This document shows positions 42,453 to 50,741 of a stretch of 64,000 nucleotides of DNA, one piece after another. Made by a program: the position numbers and the translations under genes. Under the pieces are notes generated by a model, which was not told where the DNA came from, did not search any database, and was given only the letters and a program-made list of their open reading frames with translations. Numbering within the stretch: position 1 is the first letter of the stretch; each line of letters opens with the position of its first letter. The DNA is from CADEDH01 sp965263455 (GTDB lineage: Bacteria; Actinomycetota; Acidimicrobiia; Acidimicrobiales; SZUA-35): the NCBI GenBank assembly GCA_965263455.1, contig CBDHHN010000004.1, positions 2,914,001-2,978,000 on the forward strand, read 5' to 3'.

Positions 42453-43175
42453 ATGTCATCCACTGACGCAGACTCCGAAACCGAACAGGACGCCGAGGTC
42501 GTCGACGAGGCCCGCACCGCCCTCCTCGAGGGCGTCCGGGCCGATCTGGGTGACGCCGTGGCCGACAGCCACCTCATCCCCGGCCGCGACCTGTGGGTCC
42601 GGATCTCGGCCGAGGCCTGGGGTGACACCGCCTCCTACCTCCGTGGCCGCCAGCGGTTCCGGTTCTTCGACTGGTTGTCGGCCGTCGACTGGCTGCCGTC
42701 CCCCTACGGCCGGAGTCTCGACGCCGAAGTCGACAAGATGGTCGGTGCGGATGCCTCTTCCGAGGAGGCCGCCGACGTCGACGGGCCTTCGGCCGCCGAC
42801 GCCGTGGCCGCCTCGTTCGCCGGGGGCTCGACCCGCTTCCAGGTCCTGGCCCGGGTCCACAGTCTGAGCACCGGTCTGGGCCTGACGGTCAAGGCCGACC
42901 TGGGTGACGATCCCGACGCCCTCTCGGTGGCCACCTGGACCGGCGTCTACCCGGGGGCCGACTGGCACGAGCGTGAGGCGTGGGAGATGTTCGGCATCAC
43001 CTTCGAGGGCCACCCCGGACTGCGTCACCTCTACCTCCCGTCCGGGTTCGAGGGTCATCCCCTGCGCAAGGACTATCCCCTGCTGAGCCGCCTGGTGAAG
43101 CCGTGGCCCGGCATCGTGGACGTCGAGCCCATGCCCGAAGTCGAGGACACGACGAACCCGGAGGGTTCGCAATGA
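42453..43175 (+). CDS. nuoC: NADH-quinone oxidoreductase subunit C (locus 2)
   Basis: 240 aa, ATG start with a weak upstream AAAGGACAAGG. The C-terminal signature 'WHEREAWEMFGITFEGHPGL' and 'EGHPLRKDYPLL' is clear. The N-terminal half is longer than in the first locus and includes an acidic insertion around residues 85-115 ('DASSEEAADVDGPSAADAVA'). It follows nuoA directly. Its stop overlaps the nuoD start (ATGA). Confidence 0.92.
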   Translation: MSSTDADSETEQDAEVVDEARTALLEGVRADLGDAVADSHLIPGRDLWVRISAEAWGDTASYLRGRQRFRFFDWLSAVDWLPSPYGRSLDAEVDKMVGADASSEEAADVDGPSAADAVAASFAGGSTRFQVLARVHSLSTGLGLTVKADLGDDPDALSVATWTGVYPGADWHEREAWEMFGITFEGHPGLRHLYLPSGFEGHPLRKDYPLLSRLVKPWPGIVDVEPMPEVEDTTNPEGSQ

Positions 43176-44350
43176 CCGATCTCACCATCGAGGACCGGCG
43201 CCGACTGGCCTACATCGCGGCCCAGGCGGCCGACGCCCGGGTCAACGTCGAACTGGAGACCGAGGGCATGACCCTCAACATCGGTCCCCAGCACCCGGCC
43301 ACCCACGGCACGCTTCGGATCGTGGCCCACCTGGACGGCGAGCAGGTCGTCTCGGCCGAGCCGATCATGGGGTACATGCACCGGGGCTACGAGAAGCTGG
43401 CCGAGGTGCGGACCTACCCCCAGGTCACCACCCTGGTCAACCGCATCGACTGGCTCGGCAGCTTCGCCAACGAGGTCCCGTTCGTCCTCGCCGCCGAGCA
43501 GCTCATGGGCATCGAGGCCCCGCCCCGGGCCCAGTGGATCCGGACGATCCTCTTCGAGCTGGGCCGGATCGCCAACGTCACCCTGTTCCTCGGCGACATG
43601 GGAGTGCAGCTCGGCGCCGTCAGCCCCGTCTTCTACGCCTTCCGGGACCGGGAGCACATCCTCAACCAGATCGAGTCGGCCACCGGTGGCCGCTTCCACC
43701 CGAACTTCAACCGCATCGGCGGGGTCAAGGACGACCTCCCGGCCGGGTGGAAGGAGGAGACCAAGCGGTCCCTCGACAAGATCCGGGACTTCTGCCAGGA
43801 GATGGAGGATCTCCTGGTCGGCAACGAGATCTTCGAGACCCGTACCCGCGGCATCGGCGTCATCCCGGCCGACGTCGGTCTGTCGTACGGCCTGAGCGGC
43901 GCCAACATCCGCGCCTCCGGGGTCGACTGGGACCTGCGGCGGGACCAGCCTGTGGGTCTGCCCTACGACCAGATCACCTGGAAGGTCTGGACCCATCCCG
44001 ACGGTGACTCGTTCGCCCGCTACTGGGTCCGCCTCCAGGAGGTCCGGGAGTCGTGTGAGATCGTGGAGCAGCTCCTCGACTCGCTCCCGGGCGGCCCGAT
44101 CATGACCAAGGTGCCCCGGATCATCAAGGTCCCCGAGGGCGAGGCCTACGTGGCGACCGAGAACCCGCTCGGGATCATGGGCTACTACGTGGTCAGCCAG
44201 GGCGGCCTGGAGCCGTTCCGGGTCAAGATCCGGTCGGCCAGCTTCTCCAACATGTCGATCAGTCCCTGGCTGCTCCGGGGCGCGTACGTGCCCGACGTGG
44301 TTACGATCCTGGCCTCGCTCTACTTCATTCTGGGAGACATCGACCGGTGA
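43172..44350 (+). CDS. nuoD: NADH-quinone oxidoreductase subunit D (locus 2), Trp at quinone-site Tyr
   Basis: 392 aa from ATG 43172. The fold is complete: 'TLNIGPQHPATHGTLRIVAH', 'MGYMHRGYEKLAEVRTYPQV', 'PPRAQWIRTILFELGRIANV', 'ANIRASGVDWDLRRDQP' and 'ILGDIDR'. The quinone-site His is kept (His45 in 'HPATHG'), but the residue 49 positions on, Tyr in practically all characterised complexes I (Tyr108 of the mature bovine 49-kDa subunit), is Trp94 ('VNRIDWLGSF', codon TGG at 43451). The NuoD of locus 1 keeps Tyr. An altered quinone pocket or different acceptor is possible. Confidence 0.93.
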   Translation: MTDLTIEDRRRLAYIAAQAADARVNVELETEGMTLNIGPQHPATHGTLRIVAHLDGEQVVSAEPIMGYMHRGYEKLAEVRTYPQVTTLVNRIDWLGSFANEVPFVLAAEQLMGIEAPPRAQWIRTILFELGRIANVTLFLGDMGVQLGAVSPVFYAFRDREHILNQIESATGGRFHPNFNRIGGVKDDLPAGWKEETKRSLDKIRDFCQEMEDLLVGNEIFETRTRGIGVIPADVGLSYGLSGANIRASGVDWDLRRDQPVGLPYDQITWKVWTHPDGDSFARYWVRLQEVRESCEIVEQLLDSLPGGPIMTKVPRIIKVPEGEAYVATENPLGIMGYYVVSQGGLEPFRVKIRSASFSNMSISPWLLRGAYVPDVVTILASLYFILGDIDR

Positions 44351-45414
44351 CCTCCATGTTGGCCAGTGTGCTCGCCACCGAGTTCCCCTACTGGCAGACC
44401 ACCATCTTCAAGCTGGTCATGGCCATCGTGGCCGTGCTGATCCCGGCCGGCGGCACCGTCTACCTCTACCTGTTCAAGATGGTGTCGTTCATGCAGAGCC
44501 GGCTCGGTCCCATGGAGGCCGGGCCCTACGGCTCGATGCAGCTGGTGGCCGAACTGGGGAAGAACGCCCAGAAGGAGGACATCATCCCCGAGCGGGCCGA
44601 CCGGTTCGTGTTCGCCGCTGCGCCCTACGTGGTGCTGATGAGCACCTTCCTGCTGGCCGTCGTCATCCCCTTCGGCCCCGACGCCCTGTTCGCCGACTTC
44701 GACACCGGGGTGTTCCTGGCCCTGGCCGTCACGTCGGTCTCGGTCATCGGCATCCTGATGGCCGGCTGGGCCTCGGCCTCCAAGTACTCGCTGCTGGGCG
44801 GGTTGCGGGCCGCCGGCCAGCTCATCGCCTACGAACTGCCCCTGGTCCTGGCCGTCGTCGGCGTGGTGATCCAGGCCGGCACGCTCAACCTGCAGGGCAT
44901 CGTCGAGGCCCAGATCAACGGTGAGATCTTCGGCTGGGGCGCCATCGGCAACCCGTTCATCCTCACCCAGTTCGTCGGCTTCTTCATCTTCATGGTGGCG
45001 GTCCAGGCCGAGCTGACCCAGACGCCGTTCGACATGCCGGTGGCCGAGTCGGAGCTGGTGACCGGCTACATCACGGAGTACACGGGCTTCCGGTTCCTGA
45101 TGTTCTTCATCGCCGAGTTCGCCACCGCCAACGTGTTCGCCTTCCTGGCCTCGGTGCTGTTCCTCGGCGGCTGGTCGGTCCCGCCCTTCATCACCGACCT
45201 GGCGGGGATCGAACCCGACGCCCCGATCATGAACTTCATCGGGCCGCTGGTCATGGGCGGCAAGATGCTGCTGCTGACCTTCGTGGTCTACTGGGTGCGG
45301 TTCACCTACCCCCGCTTCCGTGAGGACCAGCTCCAGAGCTTCGCCTGGAAGTTCCTCATCCCGCTCGCCCTGGTGAACATCGCGGCGACCGGCCTGCTCA
45401 AGGTGGTGTTCTAG
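44347..45414 (+). CDS. nuoH: NADH-quinone oxidoreductase subunit H (locus 2)
   Basis: 355 aa, GTG start overlapping nuoD (GTGA); an ATG three codons downstream is possible. Helices and signatures: 'QSRLGPMEAGPYGSMQLVAE', 'AGWASASKYSLLGGLRAAGQ', 'QTPFDMPVAESELVTGYITE'. The usual 'ERK' of the first loop region is replaced ('LYLFKMVSFMQSRLGP'), a difference from the NuoH at 27024. Its length is normal for NuoH. Confidence 0.92.
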   Translation: MTSMLASVLATEFPYWQTTIFKLVMAIVAVLIPAGGTVYLYLFKMVSFMQSRLGPMEAGPYGSMQLVAELGKNAQKEDIIPERADRFVFAAAPYVVLMSTFLLAVVIPFGPDALFADFDTGVFLALAVTSVSVIGILMAGWASASKYSLLGGLRAAGQLIAYELPLVLAVVGVVIQAGTLNLQGIVEAQINGEIFGWGAIGNPFILTQFVGFFIFMVAVQAELTQTPFDMPVAESELVTGYITEYTGFRFLMFFIAEFATANVFAFLASVLFLGGWSVPPFITDLAGIEPDAPIMNFIGPLVMGGKMLLLTFVVYWVRFTYPRFREDQLQSFAWKFLIPLALVNIAATGLLKVVF

Positions 45415-45416
45415 CC

Positions 45417-45920
45417 ATGCCGCTCGTACCTGGCGTCGTGAAGGGACTGGGGGTCACCCTGGGCGAGGTCGTCAAGACCGTCACCCGGGGGGCGGAGACC
45501 ATCCAGTACCCCCATCAGAAAGAGGACCCGGCGCCCCGGGCCCGAGGTGTCATCGCCCTTCACGAGGACAACTGCACCGCCTGCATGCTGTGCGCCCGGG
45601 AGTGCCCGGACTGGTGCATCTACATCGAGGGCCACAAGGAACTGGCTCCGCCCCGCCGGGCCGGGGGCAAGCCCCGCCAGGTCAACAAGCTCGACCGGTT
45701 CGACATCGACTACGGCCTGTGCATGTACTGCGGGATCTGTGTCGAGGTCTGCCCCTTCGAGGCCCTGTTCTGGAGCCCGGAGTACGAGTACTCCGAGCCT
45801 CGGATCGCCGATCTCCTCCACGACAAGACCCGGCTGGGCCAGTGGATGGAGACGGTGCCCGACTTCGAGTCCTACGAGTCGGGCTCGGAGGCCAAGGTGA
45901 AGAAGGTGCCGCGGCCGTGA
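45417..45920 (+). CDS. nuoI: NADH-quinone oxidoreductase subunit I (locus 2)
   Basis: 167 aa, ATG 2 bases after nuoH. It has two full 4Fe-4S motifs, 'CTACMLCARECP' and 'CMYCGICVEVCP', so the peripheral electron relay exists in this complex even though NuoE, F, G and B are not encoded. An external donor such as ferredoxin could feed these clusters, as in the NuoEFG-less complexes of archaea and cyanobacteria. The stop overlaps the nuoJ GTG. Confidence 0.93.
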   Translation: MPLVPGVVKGLGVTLGEVVKTVTRGAETIQYPHQKEDPAPRARGVIALHEDNCTACMLCARECPDWCIYIEGHKELAPPRRAGGKPRQVNKLDRFDIDYGLCMYCGICVEVCPFEALFWSPEYEYSEPRIADLLHDKTRLGQWMETVPDFESYESGSEAKVKKVPRP

Positions 45921-46456
45921 CGCTCGCCACCATCCTCGCCCAGGCCATGACCGACGCCGAGATCGGTATCACCAACGCCTTCTTCGCCATCATCGCCGTG
46001 GTCGCCATCGTGGCCGGCCTCCGCATGGTGACGACCAAGAACGTGGTCCACGCCGCCCTCTACCTGCTGGTCGTGCTGTCGGCGGTGGCCGCCGTCTACG
46101 TGATCCTGGGGGCCGAGTTCGTGGCCGCCACCCAAGTGCTGATCTACCTCGGCGCCATCATGGTGCTCCTGCTGTTCGGCGTGATGCTGACCAGGGCCAA
46201 GATCGGGGACGACACCGACCTCGACCACGACCAGCGATGGATCGCCGCCCTGGTGGCGGTCGGGATGTTCGCGGTGATGTCGTTCTCCCTGTGGGAGGGC
46301 TTCAGCGACACCGAGTTGCCCGAGACCATGGCCCCCCAGCGGACCCAGGCGGTCTCCGACGAGATCTTCAGCACCTACATCGTGCCCTTCGAGGCGCTGT
46401 CGGTGCTGCTTCTGGCGGCCCTCATCGGCGCTGTCGTGGTGGCGAGAAGGGATTAG
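45917..46456 (+). CDS. nuoJ: NADH-quinone oxidoreductase subunit J (locus 2)
   Basis: 179 aa from GTG 45917 (GTGA overlap with nuoI). Five helices. 'VVHAALYLLVVLSAVAAVYV' and 'AEFVAATQVLIYLGAIMVLL' are the NuoJ core, followed by 'LFGVMLTRAKIG'. Normal length. It is 7 bases from nuoK. Confidence 0.92.
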   Translation: MTLATILAQAMTDAEIGITNAFFAIIAVVAIVAGLRMVTTKNVVHAALYLLVVLSAVAAVYVILGAEFVAATQVLIYLGAIMVLLLFGVMLTRAKIGDDTDLDHDQRWIAALVAVGMFAVMSFSLWEGFSDTELPETMAPQRTQAVSDEIFSTYIVPFEALSVLLLAALIGAVVVARRD

Positions 46457-46463
46457 CCGAACG

Positions 46464-46763
46464 ATGCTCCTCAACCAGTTCCTCATCTTCGCCGCGATCT
46501 TGTTCTGCATCGGCGTCTACGGCGTCCTGGCCCGCCGCAACGGCGTCCTGGTGCTCATGTCGATCGAGCTGATCCTGAACTCGGTCAACATCAACCTGGT
46601 GGCCTTCGGGGCCTACAACGGCGACGTGTCCGGTCAGGTCTTCGCCCTGTTCATCATCGCCGTGGCGGCGGCCGAGGTCGGGGTCGGCCTTGCCATCGTC
46701 CTGCTCATCTACCGCAACCGGCGCAGTATCGACGTCGCCGAAGCGAACCTGCTCAAGGGCTGA
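46464..46763 (+). CDS. nuoK: NADH-quinone oxidoreductase subunit K (locus 2)
   Basis: 99 aa, ATG start. Three helices with the two membrane glutamates in 'LMSIELILNSVNINLVAFGA' and 'AVAAAEVGVGLAIVLLIYRN'. The proton-channel residues are thus retained, which suggests that this second complex also pumps. Confidence 0.93.
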   Translation: MLLNQFLIFAAILFCIGVYGVLARRNGVLVLMSIELILNSVNINLVAFGAYNGDVSGQVFALFIIAVAAAEVGVGLAIVLLIYRNRRSIDVAEANLLKG

Positions 46764-46794
46764 GCTCGAGCCCGTCCGGATGTGAGGAACCCCC

Positions 46795-49086
46795 GTGTTT
46801 GCTGCTGAAGCTGCCGAAACCGCCGTGCCCTGGCTCTACGAGAACGTCTGGCTCATCCCCGCCCTGCCCGCCGTCTCGTTCCTGCTGATCCTGTCGTTCG
46901 GTAAGCGGCTGCCCTTCAAGGGAGCCGAGATCGGTATCACGGCCGTCGGGGCGGCCTTCGTGCTGGCCATCCTGACCACCTTCACCTGGATCGGCGACGT
47001 CGAGGCGGGCGAGACCGCCGGAGCCGGGGCCAAGCACAGCGCCGAGCACGGCGACGAGCATGGTGAGGACGGCCACGAGCACGGGGATGACGGCACCCAC
47101 GAGGAGGGTCTGGTCATCGACGGGTCGGCTGCCACCCTGACCGGCGGCACCGTCGCCACCCTGGGCGCGGTCGAGGAGGGCGAATACGAACCCCGCGGGG
47201 CGGCCGTCGTGACCGACGTGGCCTGGTTCGAGAGCGGCCTGAACGTGTTCCGCATCGGGACCCAGGTCGACGGCCAGGCCGTGATGCTGCTGTTCGTCGT
47301 GACCTTCATCTCGACCCTGGTCCACATCTACTCGACGGACTACGTGGGTGGCGACCGCCGCTACACCCACTACTTCGCCTTCCTCTCGCTGTTCACGGCC
47401 TCCATGCTGTTCATGGTGCTGGCGTCCAGCACGCTCCAGTTGATCGTCGGATGGGAGCTGGTGGGCGTCTGTTCGTTCGCCCTGATCGGCCACTGGTGGG
47501 AGGAGAAACCCAACTCCGACGCCGCCCTCAAGGCCTTCCTGACCAACCGCGTGGGCGACATCGGCCTCCTGGTCGGCATGACCCTGCTCTACTTCGGCGC
47601 CGGTCAGACCTTCGACATCCTCGAGATCAACACCAAGGCCGTGAACGGCGAGATCGACGGCACGCTGCTCACCTGGGCCAGCGTCTGCCTCATGGCCGCC
47701 GTCATGTCGAAGTCGGGTCAGTTCATCCTCCACACCTGGCTGCCGGACGCCATGGCCGGACCCACCCCGGTGTCGGCCCTGATCCACGCCGCCACCATGG
47801 TGGTGGCCGGGGTCTACATGATCGGTCGCCTCTACCCGGTGTTCTTCGAGGGTTTCTCGATCTACGGGTCGAACATCAACCTGATGGCCTTCATCGGCGG
47901 CCTCACCACCGTAGGCGGCGGCATGCTGGCCTTCGTCCAGCGCGACATCAAGAAGGTGCTGGCCTACTCCACGGTGTCGCAGTTGGGCTACATGGTCCTG
48001 GCCCTCGGCGTGGGGGCCTACACCGCCGGCATGTTCCACCTCTTCACCCACGCCTTCTTCAAGGCCTGCCTGTTCCTGGGGGCCGGTTCGGTCAGCCACG
48101 CCTGCCACCACAGCTTCGACATGAAGGCCGACATGGGCGGCCTGCGCAAGTACATGCCGATCACGTTCTGGACGTTCCTCATCGGCTCGGCCGCCCTGGC
48201 CGGCCTACCCCCGTTGGCCGGGTTCTGGTCCAAGGACGAGATCCTGGTCGGGGCCGGCGTCTGGCCCGGGACCGAGGGCAACGGCACCTACTACATCCCG
48301 TTCATCTTCGGGATGATCACGGCGGCCCTGACCGCGGCCTACATGACCCGCACCGTGTGGCTGACCTTCTTCGGCGAGTACCGGGGCCACGGCCATCCCC
48401 ACGAGTCGGGGCCCCGCATCACCACCCCGCTCATCATCCTGTCGGTCATGGCCGTGTTCGTCGGCTTCCTCAACGTGCCCAGCGGGTTCGCCAAGTTCTT
48501 CGGCGCCGGGAGCCTGGCCCACAAGTTCGAGGACTGGGTGGAGCCGGAGGCCCAGCCCTGGTTCCCGCCCGAGAACTTCACCCACGCCAAGCCCAGCCTG
48601 AGCCTGGCCATCGTCGCCTCGCTGTTGGCCGTGGCCGCCGGGTTCGTCGTGCTCCGCTACTACCAGCGGCTCTACGCCAAGGATCCGATGGCGTCCGAGT
48701 ACACCGACGGCCTCCGGTCCCGCAACGCCCTGGCCGCCGGCGGCTACCGGGTGCTGGAGAACAAGTACTACCTGGACCACCTCTACAGCGGCGTCATCGC
48801 CGCCGGGACGAAGGGACCACTGGCCCGGGCCGCCAACTGGTTCAACCAGAACATCCTCGACGGCGTCGTGAACCTGGTCGGCAACCTCTCGGTCCACTTC
48901 GGCCGCTTCCTCTACCTGTTCGTCGACCAGGGGGTCGTCGACTCCACCGTGAACGCCTCCGGACGCACCGCCTCCGGATCCGGCCAGTTCCTGCGCCGGA
49001 TCCAGACCGGGCAGGTCCGCCAGTACGCCACCCTGATGTTCGGCGCCGCCGCCCTGTTGGCCGCCGTCTTCATCGTGGCCGTCTAG
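46795..49086 (+). CDS. nuoL: NADH-quinone oxidoreductase subunit L (locus 2) with His-rich loop
   Basis: 763 aa, GTG start. Antiporter-like core: 'LQLIVGWELVGVCSFALIGH', 'MSKSGQFILHTWLPDAMAGP', 'TPVSALIHAATMVVAGVYMI' and 'DIKKVLAYSTVSQLGYMVLA'. It is about 130 residues longer than the norm. A loop after the second helix (residues about 72-105) is His/Asp/Glu-rich ('AEHGDEHGEDGHEHGDDGTH') and could bind metal. It lacks the coiled-coil insertion seen in the NuoL of locus 1, so the two proteins are not recent duplicates. An 83-base gap precedes nuoM. Confidence 0.93.
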   Translation: MFAAEAAETAVPWLYENVWLIPALPAVSFLLILSFGKRLPFKGAEIGITAVGAAFVLAILTTFTWIGDVEAGETAGAGAKHSAEHGDEHGEDGHEHGDDGTHEEGLVIDGSAATLTGGTVATLGAVEEGEYEPRGAAVVTDVAWFESGLNVFRIGTQVDGQAVMLLFVVTFISTLVHIYSTDYVGGDRRYTHYFAFLSLFTASMLFMVLASSTLQLIVGWELVGVCSFALIGHWWEEKPNSDAALKAFLTNRVGDIGLLVGMTLLYFGAGQTFDILEINTKAVNGEIDGTLLTWASVCLMAAVMSKSGQFILHTWLPDAMAGPTPVSALIHAATMVVAGVYMIGRLYPVFFEGFSIYGSNINLMAFIGGLTTVGGGMLAFVQRDIKKVLAYSTVSQLGYMVLALGVGAYTAGMFHLFTHAFFKACLFLGAGSVSHACHHSFDMKADMGGLRKYMPITFWTFLIGSAALAGLPPLAGFWSKDEILVGAGVWPGTEGNGTYYIPFIFGMITAALTAAYMTRTVWLTFFGEYRGHGHPHESGPRITTPLIILSVMAVFVGFLNVPSGFAKFFGAGSLAHKFEDWVEPEAQPWFPPENFTHAKPSLSLAIVASLLAVAAGFVVLRYYQRLYAKDPMASEYTDGLRSRNALAAGGYRVLENKYYLDHLYSGVIAAGTKGPLARAANWFNQNILDGVVNLVGNLSVHFGRFLYLFVDQGVVDSTVNASGRTASGSGQFLRRIQTGQVRQYATLMFGAAALLAAVFIVAV

Positions 49087-49169
49087 CGGGCGGCGCCGGC
49101 CCGACCTGAGAGCTTGTCCAGCATGAACCGATACGCAACAGAATCCATCAACCACCGGGAAGCGCAGGC

Positions 49170-50738
49170 ATGACCGAATTCCTGAACGACTGGGGCATCA
49201 CCGCCATGGTCTTCCTCCCCCTCGTGGGGGCGGTGATCATGATGCTGATCCCGGGAAGCGACGAAGAGACCCACAAGGTCATCGCCCTGGCCACGTCGGT
49301 GGCGGCGGCCGTCATCGGCGTGCTCCTGCTGCTCGAGTTCGACTACGACGACACGCGGACGCTGCAGTTCGTCGACGATCGCTCGTGGATCAGCGTGATC
49401 GACGCCCGCTACTTCGTGGGCCTCGACGGCATCTCGCTCCCGCTGGTGGCCCTGACGCTGCTGGTGGTGCCGCTGGTCATCATCTACTCGTGGAACCACA
49501 TCCCCGACCCGGGGAACCCCAAGATCTTCCTGATGCTGATCCTGGTGCTCCACACCGGCATGCTCGGGACCTTCGTGGCCCAGGACCTCGTCCTGTTCTT
49601 CGTGTTCTTCGAGGTCGTCCTGCTCCCGATGTACTTCATGATCGGGGTCTGGGGCGGTGAGCAGCGGCTCTACGCCGCCATCAAGTTCTTCCTCTACACC
49701 CTGTTCGGCTCGGCCCTGATGCTGGTCAGCTTCCTGGCCCTGTACTGGGTGACCGGCTCCTCGACGTTCTCCATCCCCGGTTTGGCCGAGGAGGTGGCGG
49801 CCCGCGACATCGCGCTGAGCACCCAGGTGCTGATCTTCGGTGGCATGTTCATGGGCTTCGGCATCAAGGTGCCGATGTTCCCCTTCCACACCTGGCTGCC
49901 CGACGCCCACACCCAGGCCCCGACCCAGGGGTCGGTCATCCTGGCCGCCGTGCTGCTGAAGCTCGGCACCTACGGCTTCGTGCGGATCGCACTGCCGATC
50001 CTGCCGGACGCCGCCATCGAGTGGGCTCCCTGGATCGGGCTGCTGGCCGTCATCGGCATCATCTACGGCGCCCTCGGCTGCCTGGCCCAGACCGACATGA
50101 AGCGCCTCATCGCCTTCTCGTCGGTGGCCCACATGGGCTACGTCATGCTGGGCATCGCCACCCTCACCGACTTCGGCATCAACGCCGCCATCTTCGGCAT
50201 GGTGGCCCACGGCCTCATCACCGGCATGCTCTTCTTCCTCGCCGGATCGGTGAAGGAGCGCTACCACACGCTGGAGATCAGCCGCCTCGGTGGCCTCCTG
50301 GTTCAGGCCCCCCGTATGGGCTGGATCCTCGGCTTCACCTCCATGGCCTCGCTCGGTCTGCCGGGCCTGGCCGGGTTCTGGGGTGAGTTCCCGGCCATCC
50401 TGGCCGCCTACAGCCCGGCCCCCGGCCTCGACACGACCCTGTTCCGGACCTACATGGTGATCGCCGCCATCGGGACGGTGCTGGCCGCCGCCTACCTCCT
50501 GTGGCTTCTGCAGCGGACGGCCTTCGGAACCCCGAGTGAGGAGTTCGAGGACGATCCCCACATCCACGACACGGTCTTCACCGAGTGGGTGGCCTGGACG
50601 CCGCTGCTGATCCTGATCGTGGTGCTGGGCTTCCTGCCCGGCCTCGTCTTCAACGTGACCAACGGACCGGTGACGGTCGTGGCCGACGCCCTCGAGGCTG
50701 CCGGCACCGCCGCCGCCGGTTCGGCCCTGGGAGGGTAG
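49170..50738 (+). CDS. nuoM: NADH-quinone oxidoreductase subunit M (locus 2)
   Basis: 522 aa, ATG start. The channel Glu in 'FFVFFEVVLLPMYFMIGVWG' and Lys in 'GFGIKVPMFPFHTWLPDAHT' are intact. 'DMKRLIAFSSVAHMGYVMLG' and the region 'GLPGLAGFWGEFPAILA' are typical. The stop TAG lies 3 bases before the nuoN GTG. Confidence 0.94.
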   Translation: MTEFLNDWGITAMVFLPLVGAVIMMLIPGSDEETHKVIALATSVAAAVIGVLLLLEFDYDDTRTLQFVDDRSWISVIDARYFVGLDGISLPLVALTLLVVPLVIIYSWNHIPDPGNPKIFLMLILVLHTGMLGTFVAQDLVLFFVFFEVVLLPMYFMIGVWGGEQRLYAAIKFFLYTLFGSALMLVSFLALYWVTGSSTFSIPGLAEEVAARDIALSTQVLIFGGMFMGFGIKVPMFPFHTWLPDAHTQAPTQGSVILAAVLLKLGTYGFVRIALPILPDAAIEWAPWIGLLAVIGIIYGALGCLAQTDMKRLIAFSSVAHMGYVMLGIATLTDFGINAAIFGMVAHGLITGMLFFLAGSVKERYHTLEISRLGGLLVQAPRMGWILGFTSMASLGLPGLAGFWGEFPAILAAYSPAPGLDTTLFRTYMVIAAIGTVLAAAYLLWLLQRTAFGTPSEEFEDDPHIHDTVFTEWVAWTPLLILIVVLGFLPGLVFNVTNGPVTVVADALEAAGTAAAGSALGG

Positions 50739-50741
50739 ACC

